From NCBI GenBank assembly GCA_000727475.1, contig KL647305.1, positions 488,856-552,855 of the forward strand: a stretch of 64,000 bases of DNA, given 5' to 3'. Made by a program: the position numbers and the translations under genes. This document shows positions 11,301 through 24,400 of the stretch, piece by piece. The notes under the pieces are model-generated. The model made no database searches, was not told the DNA's origin, and saw nothing but the letters and a program-made list of their open reading frames with translations. The stretch comes from Sarcocystis neurona (lineage: Eukaryota; Apicomplexa; Conoidasida; Eucoccidiorida; Sarcocystidae). Each line of letters opens with the position of its first letter. The stretch's first letter is position 1.

Positions 11301-14300
11301 TGATTCTCTTGCTGCTGCTGCTGCAACTCTCGCAGATCATTCGAAGTGAACCGTGCGCTGCTGTCGCGGTGCCGGGTCGTCAAGATGGAACCGCTACCGG
11401 AAGAAAGCGTCCGACAGTTACTGCAGCGTGCTGCTGGGAGGGAAGGGTGAGGGAGGCCACTGTTCTCCATTCGCTTCATCTTTCTTTTCTTCTCCTTTCT
11501 TGGAGGAGAAGCGTTCTTCTCGCTTCTGCTGTCGTCCCTTCTTCTTCGTCTTCTTCGCTGTTGCCGCCTCTTCGTCTTTTTTGTCGCCTTTTCGGTCCTC
11601 CTCCGTCTCTTCTGCTTCACTCGTCTTCTTCTTCTTCGTCCTCGTCTTCCCCTGTTCTTTCGACTCCTCGGTTGCTGCTGCTGCTGCTGGACAATGACAA
11701 AGCCCGCTCTCTGTCTGCCCTTCTTCATACTGCTGAAGTTTGTCCGCGTGCAGTCTCCTTACGAACACTTCTTCGGTTCCCCTTCGGACGCGGATCTGCT
11801 GTGCGCGTTGTAGACGTACAGCTATTATGAGCAGACTATATGTATGTGTGTGTATGTGTGTACCTCTTTACTTGTGTGCATACACATAGTAACGAGTGCA
11901 CTTTTGATATTATATCTTCCGGAATTCTTGCCTGAACTAGTGGCCGTCTCTGTAGTCACACACACGACTTCCCGAGGAAGAGGATGCCACCGTTGTGTAT
12001 GCATGTCTGTCCTACTTTATAGATGTGTCTGTTATTTTATATGCAGATATATATGTATATGGTGTTTGCGCATGCGCCTTACCGTGTCTCTAGACGTGCC
12101 ACATACAGAGAGAGGCGTATATGCGTACGCACGTGGACGGCTAAACGTACGTACGCACGCGTATCTAACTATCTGTTTATCTATACGTATATACGCAACT
12201 AGATGGATGCGGCTACGCATATAGGCATGTACACGTATATGTATACATATGTGTGTGTGTGTGTGCGGCTTCAAGCTGGTGCACACATACATATCTGCAT
12301 GGCCGTACGTATGCGTGAACGTACAGAAGTGTTTGCCAATGTGGACTGACGCAGTCCTTGTTGCCGGCGTATCTGCGGACGCCCTTGGTGAAGCATTTAT
12401 GCGGCCTTCCACGTGTCCAGGGAACGTGTGTGTAGATATGTGTGTGGATGTGTGTGTGTGTGTGGACGTACATGTGAACGACGTATCTACGTCTCTCTCC
12501 TGCATTCGCATATACATATATATATATATATATGTATACAGCTGTGTCCGCATGCATACACGTAGATATACGTACGCGTGTGGGCGTGGGTGTATATTGT
12601 GTGCACCTACAACGCGTCTGTCTCTCTCTACTACACTCCTATGTATATATATATTTATATATACGTAGGGTTGTACACACCTACGACGCGTTTGTGTCTG
12701 TCTACTACATTCGTGTATATGTATGTGTGCTGCTGTGTGTACACACAGGAGTCTATGCGTATACGTAGATAGGCACACCGAAGTGGGAATACATGTTTAT
12801 ATGTCCGTGCGACTGTGAACGCGGACGCCTGTGTGTGTCTGCGTGCCTGTGTGCGCGCCTGTCTAGGAGCTTCCTGTGTACTTACGTACATACCTGTAAT
12901 GTGTTTCTGAGCACCTGTACCTATACCCCACAAAAGTATATCTATACTTATATATATGGATAGGAACATACACGTGTGCGATTGTGTGCGTCTGTGTAGC
13001 CCTACGTAGCAGAAGTTCTATCCGTGCGTAGTAGGTCTCTGTATGCGTATAGAAAAAGGAGAAGAAGAGCGACGGAGTTCTGCTAGAACATACCCGTGTA
13101 TATATATATATATATGTATTTGCGTGCGTACGGACATGTGCGTGTCTGTTGCTGCTGCTGGTGCTGGTGCAGCGTCAACGTAACCGACGAAGCTCTCGAC
13201 GTCATATCAAGTACGTGAGAAAAGGAAGAAGCAGCAGCAGCTGCAAGCGTGATGCTCTCCCCAGTGACGCGTCCCTCGTGCAGCTATAACTCTTTTGCCA
13301 GTGCTGCTGCATGTTTCGCCCTGCTGCAGTCACGCCGCGTCTCGTCGGAGTGGCAGCGGCGGTGAAAAGAGTAGGAACGGGAGTGGTACACACCTTTGTT
13401 ACGCTACAGAGACGGCAGCAGCAGCTGCAGCAACACGAGCAATATATAAAGGAGCAAATGTAGGGCCACAGCAGCGGCAGCAGCAACAGCAAAAGAATCG
13501 ACCTGGTCGCAGCAGCGCTAGTGTAGTAGATGGGTGGATGAGCAGCAGCTCTTGCACCGGTAGCAGCAGCAGACGTAGAAGCCACCTTTTGAGAAGAAGT
13601 GCACACGCTTCAGCGTGAGACAGTCAGCTCAGGAAGCATCAAGAAGAGCAGCCGCAGCAACAGAAAAAGAGTCTTTGTGATGACGTGTTGCAGCAGCTGC
13701 AGAAAGAGGATGTGGTATGGCGTGTTGAACCAGCTGTTGCTTCGGTTGCTGGAGCAGCAGCGTCAGCAGCGGCAACACCGTCAGCAGCACAGCCACGTGA
13801 GTAGCTGCAACGGCAGCAGTGGAAGTGGTGGCAGCAGCAGCATCAGGATCTGCAACAGCAGCAGTGGAAGTAGAGGGGAAGCAGCAGCAACAGCAGTGGC
13901 TGCAACAGCGTAAGTAGCGGCAGCAGCAGCAGCAGCGTCAGGAGCGACAACAGCAGTGCTAACAACAGCAGCTTCGCCGCTCTTGGTCTCCTTCATCACT
14001 TTGATAGCAGCGACGGAAGCAGCCTCACGTCCAATCGAAATGGCCCAGCAGTCAGTCTGTTGTCTACATACGTACTTGTGTATCTGTAGGTATGTATGTG
14101 TGCATACGTGTACGTATGCACATACGTCAAGAGAGAACATGTTGCACGCGTGTGTGTGCGAGTATATCTACGTGTGTGTGTGTGTATACGCGTATGCAGA
14201 GGGTACATAGGGATGCTACTAGTAGGAAGCGATCCCACACTAACAGCAGCAGCAGAGCTGGAGCGTCACTGTCGCTGTTGTACGAGGAATGGCTGTCTAC

Positions 14301-15373
14301 TGCTGCTAGTGCGTTGCCGCATCGCTCCTGGTGGCGGTCTTGCAGCGTCACTGGCGCCGCAGCAGCTACAGCGTGCCTGCTGTCTCAGTGTTACATCTTT
14401 TCTGCCGCTCTAGCCGTCGTCCGACTTCGCAAGTACAACGGTGCTGCTGGTTCCGCCGATGCAGGCTTTTTGGCGCTTTCATGCAGTAGTCACGCTGCTG
14501 CTACTACTGCCTTGCTTCTCCTGCTGCCCTTGCAGACATGCTGCTGCACCTGCTGCTGTTGCCGCTGCAGCGTTTCTGTTTTTCCACTGCCACAGCCGTG
14601 TCGCTCCTGCTGCTGCTACATACGCTTGCTGGGGCGGCGGTTGCTAGACCGCCCCTGCTGGTGCTCCTGATGCAGCGTTGCTAACGCGACGTCTTGTCAA
14701 AGGGTGCAGCTGGGTGGCGTATACGGCGCTCCTCGAGAAGCGAGCTGCTGCTCGGACTGTCGCTGCTTCTTGTCTGCTGCACGGGTGCTGCTCTCTCTGC
14801 TATTTCCGTCCTGCAGCTGCGTCTGCGTCGTCGCTGCTGCGGTTGGTGCTGGGGGAGCGACTAATGCACAGCGGCAGTGAAGACGTGCCATCGCTTCATG
14901 CCGTCTGCGGCTGCTGTGCGACTCCTGCCGCTGCCGCTGCTGCTACGCGGTGTCCACCTTGCTGCTGCACAGGCCCTGCCGTTGCTGCTGCACAGACCCT
15001 ACTGTTGCTTCAGCAAGAAGCCTGCTGCTGTTGCTGGTGACGCTGTCGTGCTCCTTCGCTCGGACGCAGTTTGACTGCGTTGGCCGCACGTTGGTCGCTC
15101 TTTGATCAACCTCCTGCTGCGACCCTTTCACACTTGTGCCTTTTTTTGTCCGTCCCTGCATCTGCAGCTCCACACATCTGCACACACTTACGCCTGAATA
15201 TATGAGAATATATAGACGTGTATATAGATGCGTGGATGCGTACGTGTACCTGTGGATGGGCCTGTAAGAATGTGCGGACAGAGAGACGAGATGGGGTCAG
15301 GTGCACAAGCCCGATCACTTTTACATAGATAGGCGTGTGAGCACACACCTTCGTATGTATTCATACATGTACG

Positions 15374-15409
<36 letters not shown>

Positions 15410-18400
15410 CCACCGGCTACGGAGAGAGAGTGGGAGATACATGTATGTGTGTACACAGGTTTGTGTGGATACATACGTACGAGCAGATACGCATACATAC
15501 ATAGGTACGTGCAGACTGGCGAGGGAAATGCCAGTAAATATATATATGGACGAGCAGGTGAACACATGTAGTTGTACGTGTAGACCGCAAAGTGAAGCGC
15601 CTTGCTGTTTTTCTTCCTGGGAGGGGGCGGGTCCCCTGCTGCACCGAGCAGAGTGGCTGCCTACTCCACTTTTATCCTGCGGCTCTTGTTTTTGCTGCTC
15701 GGACGTTGCTGGTGCTGCTGCAGGACTTGCCGATGGTGACGCGCGACGCGGACTGAACGCGTGAGATACTGCTGCTCCCCTCTTTTCCGCCTTGTGTTCT
15801 CTGCCTGCCGCCGCTCTCTTGGTCATGCTGCTGCTGGTGGCCTCGCCTCGCAAGTGCCACGGCTAGCGCTGCTGCTGCAGAAAGATTGCCTCCCGCGGCC
15901 GCTACTGCTGTCTGCCGGAACTGCCGTTCTGCTGCTGCTCCCGCTGCAACTGCGAGCTGCGTGTCCCTCTTTCTCGTCCCGCAGCATACTGGGGGACTGC
16001 TGCTGCCGCCTGCTGTGTTGCTGCTGTTGCCTGCTGTGGTACTGCCGCCGCCGCTGCTGTGTTGCGTCCTGCTGCTCTTCGCTTCTTCCTCGTCTACGGG
16101 TGCGCCTCGGCTGCTGCTGCTGCCGCCGTTGCTGGGGGCGTGCGTTTGCTGCTGTGCGTGGGCGTCTGCCGACGGTTTTTCGTGCGCCTGCCAAGCCCAA
16201 GTGCCCAGCTGCCTGCCTTCTGCATCGGTCACGCATCTCAGCCTCCACGCACCCCCTCTGTGTACACATCCGTCCCTAGCTCTCTGTACACCTCTACAAA
16301 CTGCTTCTTTCTCACCTTCCTCCCGTGGGTCTGTCCCTTTGCATCTACGCCCCTCCCTCTGCGTGTCGTCCTCCTTCGTAGAAGGTGGAAGACAGGACTT
16401 AACGGCTGCGTGACTACGATAGTCAGTAGTTACCCGGTTCTGCATGCACTCGCTCGCGTCTTGTGTACGCGGTGGGCTTAGAATAGAAGACGGGTGGGAC
16501 GACTCGCACGGGGATGTTCTTCTTCCACTGGTATTTGCTTCTGCTCCCGGATGACTGCGCGTTTCTTCCGTCATTCGAAGAATGACACAGCGTCGCCACG
16601 GGACCGCGTCGCAGCAGCATACATGCACAGACCCATGTGCAATGCTGACACACGTGCACGTGGATAGCCGTCTGGGCCCAGGACTTTGTATCCCAAGTAG
16701 ACGCACCGCTGTGTGTCTCAGTCATACGCTGCGTCAGGGGCTGAAAGACACAAGGAAAGCTGACCACTGCGGTCTGCACACGCGTGTGTACGTGTATAGC
16801 TTCTATACGTATGTACACATATATACATATATATATATGTGTATAAACGTGAACCTGCGATACAGATATATACATATACGCGAACAGGCGTGATTCCACA
16901 CGTTCATACGTTGACATATATATATATATGTATATGTATACATGTACGCATGCGTACACGCGCACTTCCACACATGCATACGGTGTCACATGTATATATA
17001 TATGTATATGTATACATGTACATATGCGTACACGCGCACTTCCACACATGCATAGGGTGTCACATATATATATATATATATATATATGTAGGGGCGCACT
17101 GAAGTCCAGGTATGTATTGTACGTATATTTAGTTCGCCGTGTGACGAGGGGCTGCATGTATTTGCACTGCGTGCCCCTGCTCTTTCAGTTTGGTGTTTAT
17201 CTCGACCGCATGAAAACCACTTCAACGGTTTCTACGCCTTCTCGTGTGTGTCTGTCTATTCCTGTTGAAGTATATATTTATACATTCATATATACGTGCA
17301 TATAGATATGTAGGTGTACATATATATATAAACGCTTTCGCAGACTTGGATGTTCATGTACTGCATTGTGTGGATAGGTGGAGAAATAGAGAGTGCAATA
17401 CAGAGAGATAGAGAGGGAGGAGCAACGTACGCTGCATGCGTCGCCTCTGCTATGAGAGTCTCCTTATGTGTGGCTACGCCTTGCTCTTCTGTTTTCCTGG
17501 CCACGTGTGTGTACGGGCGTGGACGCACCACACCTCTGGCCTTCCGTAGATGCATGCATCCGTGTCTTTCTGAGAAAATCACGTGCACGTGCACCTGCTG
17601 TTTACGCAGGTGCGTCTGTGTGTGGCGAATCTCGTAGGGAGGCCGCCCCTACATATCCCGCCTGCACGTCTGTCACCCGGGGTCGTTTTATGACGATCCT
17701 GCTGCCACAGGCAGCTCTGCATGCCTTCTCGTGTATGACGTGGGAGAGCTGTGGACGCACACGCGTACTACCGACGATATCCCCGGAGGCAGCCCTGCAC
17801 CTGCACGCGTATATACGTGTGGGCGTGTATGTGTGTGTGTGTGTGTGTATGTGTGTGTGTGGGTCTATGTTACTCGCGGCGGCGGTGTATATGTGTGTAT
17901 TTCTTTATTATTTCTGCGACGCGTAGACGCTACAGCGGAGAAACAACGCGTATCTGGATGGGCTTCACCTATCTGTTTCCAACGGGCTGTCCACGTATTA
18001 TGCGTCCGTATACGTAGGTCGTGTCCTACCGGTTCGAACGGATATGTCTGATTCTTCTGGTGGTTAGACCCTTTCTGCACATCGAGTGTATATATGTGTA
18101 TATGTGTTTTTGAAGGTTGATGGTCTGCCCGTCTGCGTACATGTTCCTTCGTAGTGTCGTGGATGCGGTCGTGTTTTTGCAGACTTGAAGAAGCGATAGC
18201 CCGGGGACGCGTGCGACAGGAGGAGAAGTCGACGCAGCCGGTGAGACGCCTGTCTCTCTTTTGTGACGCGATGCCACCGTGCAGGAGGCAGAGTGTTTTC
18301 GTGCTGCTGCAGCAGCAACGCAGGAGGCGGTGGCAGCAACGGCGGCGGCAGCAGCAGCTGAAGCAGATGCAGAGACTGCACTCAGAAAGCAGCCGACGCA

Positions 18401-21400
18401 GCAGCAGAGAAAACCCTGGCGTAACAGCGTCGGCGGAGGTTGGGTCCGCAAGAGCAGGACGTAGGCCTGCGGTTGTAGTGCAAAAAAGAGACAGCAGCAG
18501 GAGGGCGGGACGCGACAGCGGCAGCCTCCCGATGAGCTGCAGTCCAGCGGCGGCCAGAAAAACAAACGTTTGAACGGGAGGAGAAGAAGCCGACGCGGTG
18601 TCGCAGCGCTAAAAGAGCGTCACCAGCAGGAGCAGGGCCACCAACACGAGAAGCAAAAGACACTATTCCTGGTACAGAAGAAGTCAGATTGTTGCAACAG
18701 CAGCAGCCGCTGGCAGAGACGCACGAGCGGCGACACCTGCTGCAGCTGCTGCTGCAGCGCATGAGGAAAGGCGACAACAGCAGCAAAAGAGCAGCAGGAA
18801 ATGCACGAGTACAAGCAACAGTGCAGCACCCGCTTCACGACCGCGGCTGTCGCCTATGGTGGGGCGACAGCGACTGAGACTCCCATCACTGCGACTGCCG
18901 CTGCGATCGCTGCCCGGTTGTTGCAGCAACTGCTGCTGTTACTGTGACTCTTGTGGCTGCTGCTGTTGCTGGGGCTGCTACCGCTGCTGTTGCTGCTGCG
19001 ACTGCTGCTCTGTCTTGTCGCGGCTGCCACTACGACTTGCGACAGCCCTATACCAGGTTGCTGCTCTTGCGAGGCGCCGTGTGCTGCTGTCGCAGGTTCT
19101 TTGTAGGGTGCTCCTCTCACAGCACACTTTTTACTTCTCCGCCTCCTCTGCTTCTTAGCATTCTCGGTTTTGTTCTCGCCTTTTTCTCTTCCTCTGCTCC
19201 TCTCGCTTTTGTCCCTCCCTTCCCTCTCCTGCGTCGTTTTTCTCGTGTGCTACTGTACCTTAGGCGTTTTTGTTGGTGCTGTTGTTGCGTCCTGCAGTGG
19301 GAGCACTGCTGCCGCTGCGGGCGGTGCTACACGTGTTGCTACTGCTGTCTTCTCCACTCTTGCTGCTCCTGCTGAATCGTCCTCTTGTAGTGGAAATTTG
19401 TTTCTTGCTGCTGCTCCTACAGGAGACGAGTATACCTGTTGCTACTGCATCCTCTGCGGGCTGCTGCTACTGTTTTGCGAAGAGTCGCGGTCTGCTCTAC
19501 GGCTGTGAAAGAAGGGCTCCTCGTGTGTTGCGGCTGCTGTGAGGTATTTCTGGTGCTGTTGTTGCTAGTTATCTTGCGGCTTCCCGTTGCTGCTGCTACC
19601 TTATTCTCAAGCGTTGCTGAATCCGGGTGCTTGGAGTACATAGGGCACTGCGGACGCTGAGCCTTCCTGCTGCTGCTGTTCGTTATACTTCTGCCGTTGC
19701 TTTGTTGCTGCGTGTCTGTTGCTGCTTCTGGTGAGTGTGTGGCCTCTGCTGCTGCAATGCAGGTGGTCCTGTGGCTCCTACCTGCTGCTGTGGCTGACGC
19801 TATCGCTAGCGAAAAAGTTGCTGTTACGCGTAGCGAGACCTTTCGGTGGCAGCTCTACTATTCTGCTGCTGTACGTGTCTTGCAAACGATGGTACCCGCT
19901 TTTTGGCTTTCTCTGCTGCTCGTGCGTTGCTGCTGCCGACGCTGCGTAAAGAGGAGGTAACCGCAGTTTCTGCTGGAGGCCTGTTGGTGCTGCAGCTGGC
20001 TCGTACGCTGCTACTGTGTAGAGTGTACGGGGCTCTGGGTGTGTGTGTGTGTGGCACGCGGCTGTACCTGTTGCTGTTTGAAGGAGGAAGTGAAGAAGGA
20101 CGCGTCTGCAGCTGCCGCAGAGGCAAAAGCGTCGCAGCAGCTGCAGCAGCACGAGAGGGAAAACAAGCCGCTACTTGTCGACATCTCCTGCATTGCCGAT
20201 GCAGGTGAACCAATGCGACCGCATATATGCATATACATGTATATACGTACACGTAGACGTACATATATATATATATATATATATAGATAGCCCGCGTGTG
20301 CGTGTTCGTTCACCCATATAGATGGACGTACAGGTATGTACGTGTATATGCTTACATATGTAAATAGCACGTTGTGTCCATACAGTCATGCACACATCAC
20401 GCGCAAGAGCAGATGTCTAGAGAGGACAGAAAAACGAATATATATATATATATGGATATATGTGGGAAGGCCGACATTTTCACACTGATGCGTTTACTGT
20501 GCGTAGAGGTAGAATATGTGTACATACACGCACAGAAAGGTGCACACACAGGAGAATATGTGGAGATAGGTAAGCCTGTGTACGTGTACACACACAGGGC
20601 TATCTGTGTGTCTCTGCGTGTGTGTGTACGCGTGACATCCCATATGTATATATATATGTATCCACACTGTACCTATGTATGTTATATGTATATATACGTG
20701 CCCTTGTGTGTCTGTGTGTGTAAAGATTTACATATATATATATATGTATGTGAATTTACAGAGACACGTATGCACAAGGACACACGCGTATCGTTGTGCA
20801 TGCCTACGATGTATACGTCCACATATTCTTACATTCGTATGCATACGTAGATGTGTATATATATATGTATATAACTTTGTGTGTATACAACAACAGCAGG
20901 TCCTATGTGTTTTACGCGTGTAGTAAAACTATCAAGCTGTGAACAAAATCTGCGCTCCACATAACTGTCATATATATGTAAATGTATATACACACGCATA
21001 GTAGACTGTGGACGTCGAAGTCTATGTAGACATATACAGAAGCACGTTTCGAACCGATGAAAAGTCTCTGTGTGTGTGTGTGTGTGTGCATTAGAGGTGA
21101 GAATGAATGTACGTACGTCCGCGGCCACCGTCTACGTGTGCTTGCCTCCACGACCTATCGTGTAGACAGATGTGTGTCTCTGTGTGAATGTGTTGTATGC
21201 GTCTGATTTGAAGGGGAGTGGACGTGTGCGTTGGCTGTTGCTCCGTCTTGTGTGTAGTGAGGGTGTTGCCGGGCACAGCATATCCTCTGTAGTTGGCACG
21301 ACCTGTGTGTACAACCAATGCGTACTACTTTACATAAGTGTTAAAAAAGGAGGCAGCAAAAAGACGCGAGGATCTGGCTGGATAGCGAGTTGATGAACTG

Positions 21401-24400
21401 CTGTTCTGCTGTTCGAGAGAAACGGCGATGCTGCAGGAGTGAAGACGCATTTGCTGTACGACAAAATGAAGGACAGCTACTACGACCTGATCAGTGCTCT
21501 CCACAAAAGCGTCAGAGGTAGATTCTTCCCTTTTTTGCCGCTGCCTGTCGCACAGGAGACTACACGGACACACGTGCCTATCTGCGTGTCGACGTACGTA
21601 TGGATCTGCTGCTGCGGTTGCTCTTCCTGCTGCTGTCGCTCGTGGGACGTGTGTTGCGGTAGGGGCCGTCATTGACACAGTGTTGCTGCTGCCTTTCTGC
21701 CGGAAAGGCGCGCAACATGTACGAAAAGGGTAAAATTTTGGGATTGCCGCAGCTGCTCTGCTCCCTTCTTGCCGAAGCTGATGGCTCTGTCGCGACCGAT
21801 TCTGTTGCTGCTGCTGCTATGGTTGTTGCTGTTGCCGGTGCTGCTGGTGTTGATGCCGCGAGTCCAGCACGTGTTGCTCATCCGAGGATTGACGTGCCTC
21901 AATCCCACACACGGGCTGCTACCGCTGTATGCTGCGAACAGGCAGTGATGCACATGCGGCCGTATATTATTTGGCACGGATGTTGGAGGCGGGAGAAGAT
22001 CCTCTTCGCATCGCACGTCGCATCGTCCGCATGGCCAGCGAGGTAACATCGGCAGTACCACCTTGACACAGCACAGCAACACGAGCATCGCACTAACGGC
22101 ACCACCAGCAGCAGCCACAGGGGCTCCAGCAGCCGCAGTAGACGCAACCATGCAACGAACAGACACGGCAGCACACGAGTCACATCAAAAGCCACGGCAG
22201 TCGTCGCAGGAACAGCAGCCGGGGCTGCTACAGCGGCCGTCGCAACAGCTGCCCCAGCAGCAGCAGTCACTACAGCAAGAAGTTAAACAGCCACAGCGGT
22301 TTCACGAACAGCAGGGCAACGGCACAAGGAGCTCTGGCGGTAGCCACACGGTCGCATTCAGTAAAAGTGGAAGTTTCTGCAGCTGCACGTTGACACAGAC
22401 GAGCTTGTTCGTACGCTACACAGTTGGGCTACAGACACTACTCACACGAAATGGGGCGTCAGATAAAATGTGCATTTTTCAGACAACGCACACATGCTAG
22501 AGGATGTACATTTGTGCGTTGACTGAAGTCTGCCTCAAAGATATCTGTCGCAGGTGACATTTCCTTTTGTTTCTCCTTGGTCGAATCTCTCTCTACAAGT
22601 AGGGGAGTGTACACACTCGCAGCACTTGATGTGGAATGCGTCGCACGTCCGCGAACGGCTTGGCTCGGCGCGTTTCCACCGTAGAGCTGCGACCCGAGTC
22701 GGCGCATGTCTTTGCGCAGCGCGGAGTCTACTTCGTGCACACACACGTCCAGACATCCTGATACAAATATTTCGATGTTCCCTGTAAACACGTGTGCCTG
22801 TGTACACACTATATGCACACGCAAACAGACTTCTTCAAAAGACGCGTTGTGTAGAAAATGCGCAACGGAGGTCAGAAGAAGCATCGCCAATGTCGCAGGT
22901 ACACGGACGATGTATACGTGTCTACTAAGCACCCTTGCTTGTACTGGACACCCACATGTCGACGCACATGTGTATAACAGCACCTACACGTCGCACGTCT
23001 AAAGATTTGCATTGACGCAACAGTGTGTGCTGCTGAGATGTACAGAGGAGACGTTCTGTCTATGTGAGAATTAGAAATCAGGTGTATTCTAGTCGGATCA
23101 ATTTGCTCGAATTTTGCGATGACGTCCCTGGACTACTTGTCTGCATCGTGCCGCAGAAATTAAAATCCTTACTTTTAGTGCACACACACCCACGTGTGCA
23201 CAAGAGACAGAAATCTCTTGCCGTTGTTTTCTGGAAATAGTCATTTATAAACACGTGCGCAACTATACGTAAGTGTGTGTATATACGCGTGGGAGAAGTA
23301 GTGGATGGAATGTTCTGCGCGTACGGAGATGTATTATTTGGCCGGACGGAAGAAGTGGATCTCCCGCCTCTTTGTCTTTTGTTTGTAGGATGTCGGCCTT
23401 GCAGATCCGCAGGCATTAGGCATCTGCGTAGCCGCTTACGAAGCTGCTCACTTCACAGGCATGCCCGAGTGCACGACAGCCCTGGCGATGGCAGTCATTT
23501 ATCTGAGTCACGCAGCCAAATCAAATGCTGTATATTTGGGTAATACTGCAAACACATTCTTGAAGAAAATAAAGACACTGCAGAAAATGGAGAGAGTCAC
23601 GTATCAGCAGCAGCTGCTGCTTTTCTCTTCTACTGCTACCACCAGTTCCAGTTGTACGTTAGCGGCTACATTCGAAAAAGACAGTGACACGATGCCTCGC
23701 GACTGCAACAGCAGAGGGGTTGTCTTGGGTACACACTGCTGTTGCCGAACAACCAGAACATGCCGTGCTGTTACTTACGGAGGAAAGTACGCAAAATAAA
23801 ACGAGCACGTGCAGGTGCTTTTCTGCTGCAACCACTACTGCTGCGACCCTCCCACACCCACATCATTAAGTTGATCTCGTATTCAGTATATTAAGGCTGT
23901 AGGAAGTACAACGAGCGCTAGGTGTCCAATCACGACAGTGCTGCTTTCATAGCCGCAGACGGTCCGACGCGCTGCTGTGCACGCAGTTGTTTCGAGCTGA
24001 GGTTAGGAAACTGAGGACTCAACAAGCAGCAACAAGGTCGTCCTGTAGTCTAAATTGCAACAGATGTTGCTTCGTCTTCCTGTGGCTTCTCAGCGGCGAG
24101 AAAGAAAGTCTGTCATCTTTACTGGAGTTCGTTACCTACTGTGTACACACGAGCACAGAAAGATACCCACAGAGGAAGAGATACATATGGGGAGAAAGAG
24201 GGAGAAAGGGAGGACGTTTTGTACTAAGCAGCGGTATTTTTTTTCTCCCTACTACGCTGCCGTAAGTGCCTCCATCTCCATCACCGAAAGTAGACGCCGA
24301 TGATACGGACCAAGGAGCGGCAACGGACCCATTCTCTTTTCTTAGGTTTGTGTCACTGTTCCAGATTGAATGGTCCATTCCTATCTGTCTAAGGGCAATT

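Noticed and set aside
11033..11768. Lys/Glu/Arg-rich minus-strand frames
   Set aside because: They are the antisense of the pyrimidine-rich tract in intron 6 and of exons 5-6 of the AAA+ gene.
15672..16706. Minus-strand open frame of 344 codons
   Set aside because: It lies inside intron 8 opposite a CTG tract, has Ser/Gln/Gly/Arg composition from the repeat, and shows no domain or splice support.
18028..18045. GGTTCGAACGG, resembling a tRNA B-box
   Set aside because: It deviates from the B-box consensus at the end, and I found no acceptor stem, A-box or anticodon arm around it. The reverse-strand GGTTCGAAACG near 21045 fails for the same reason.
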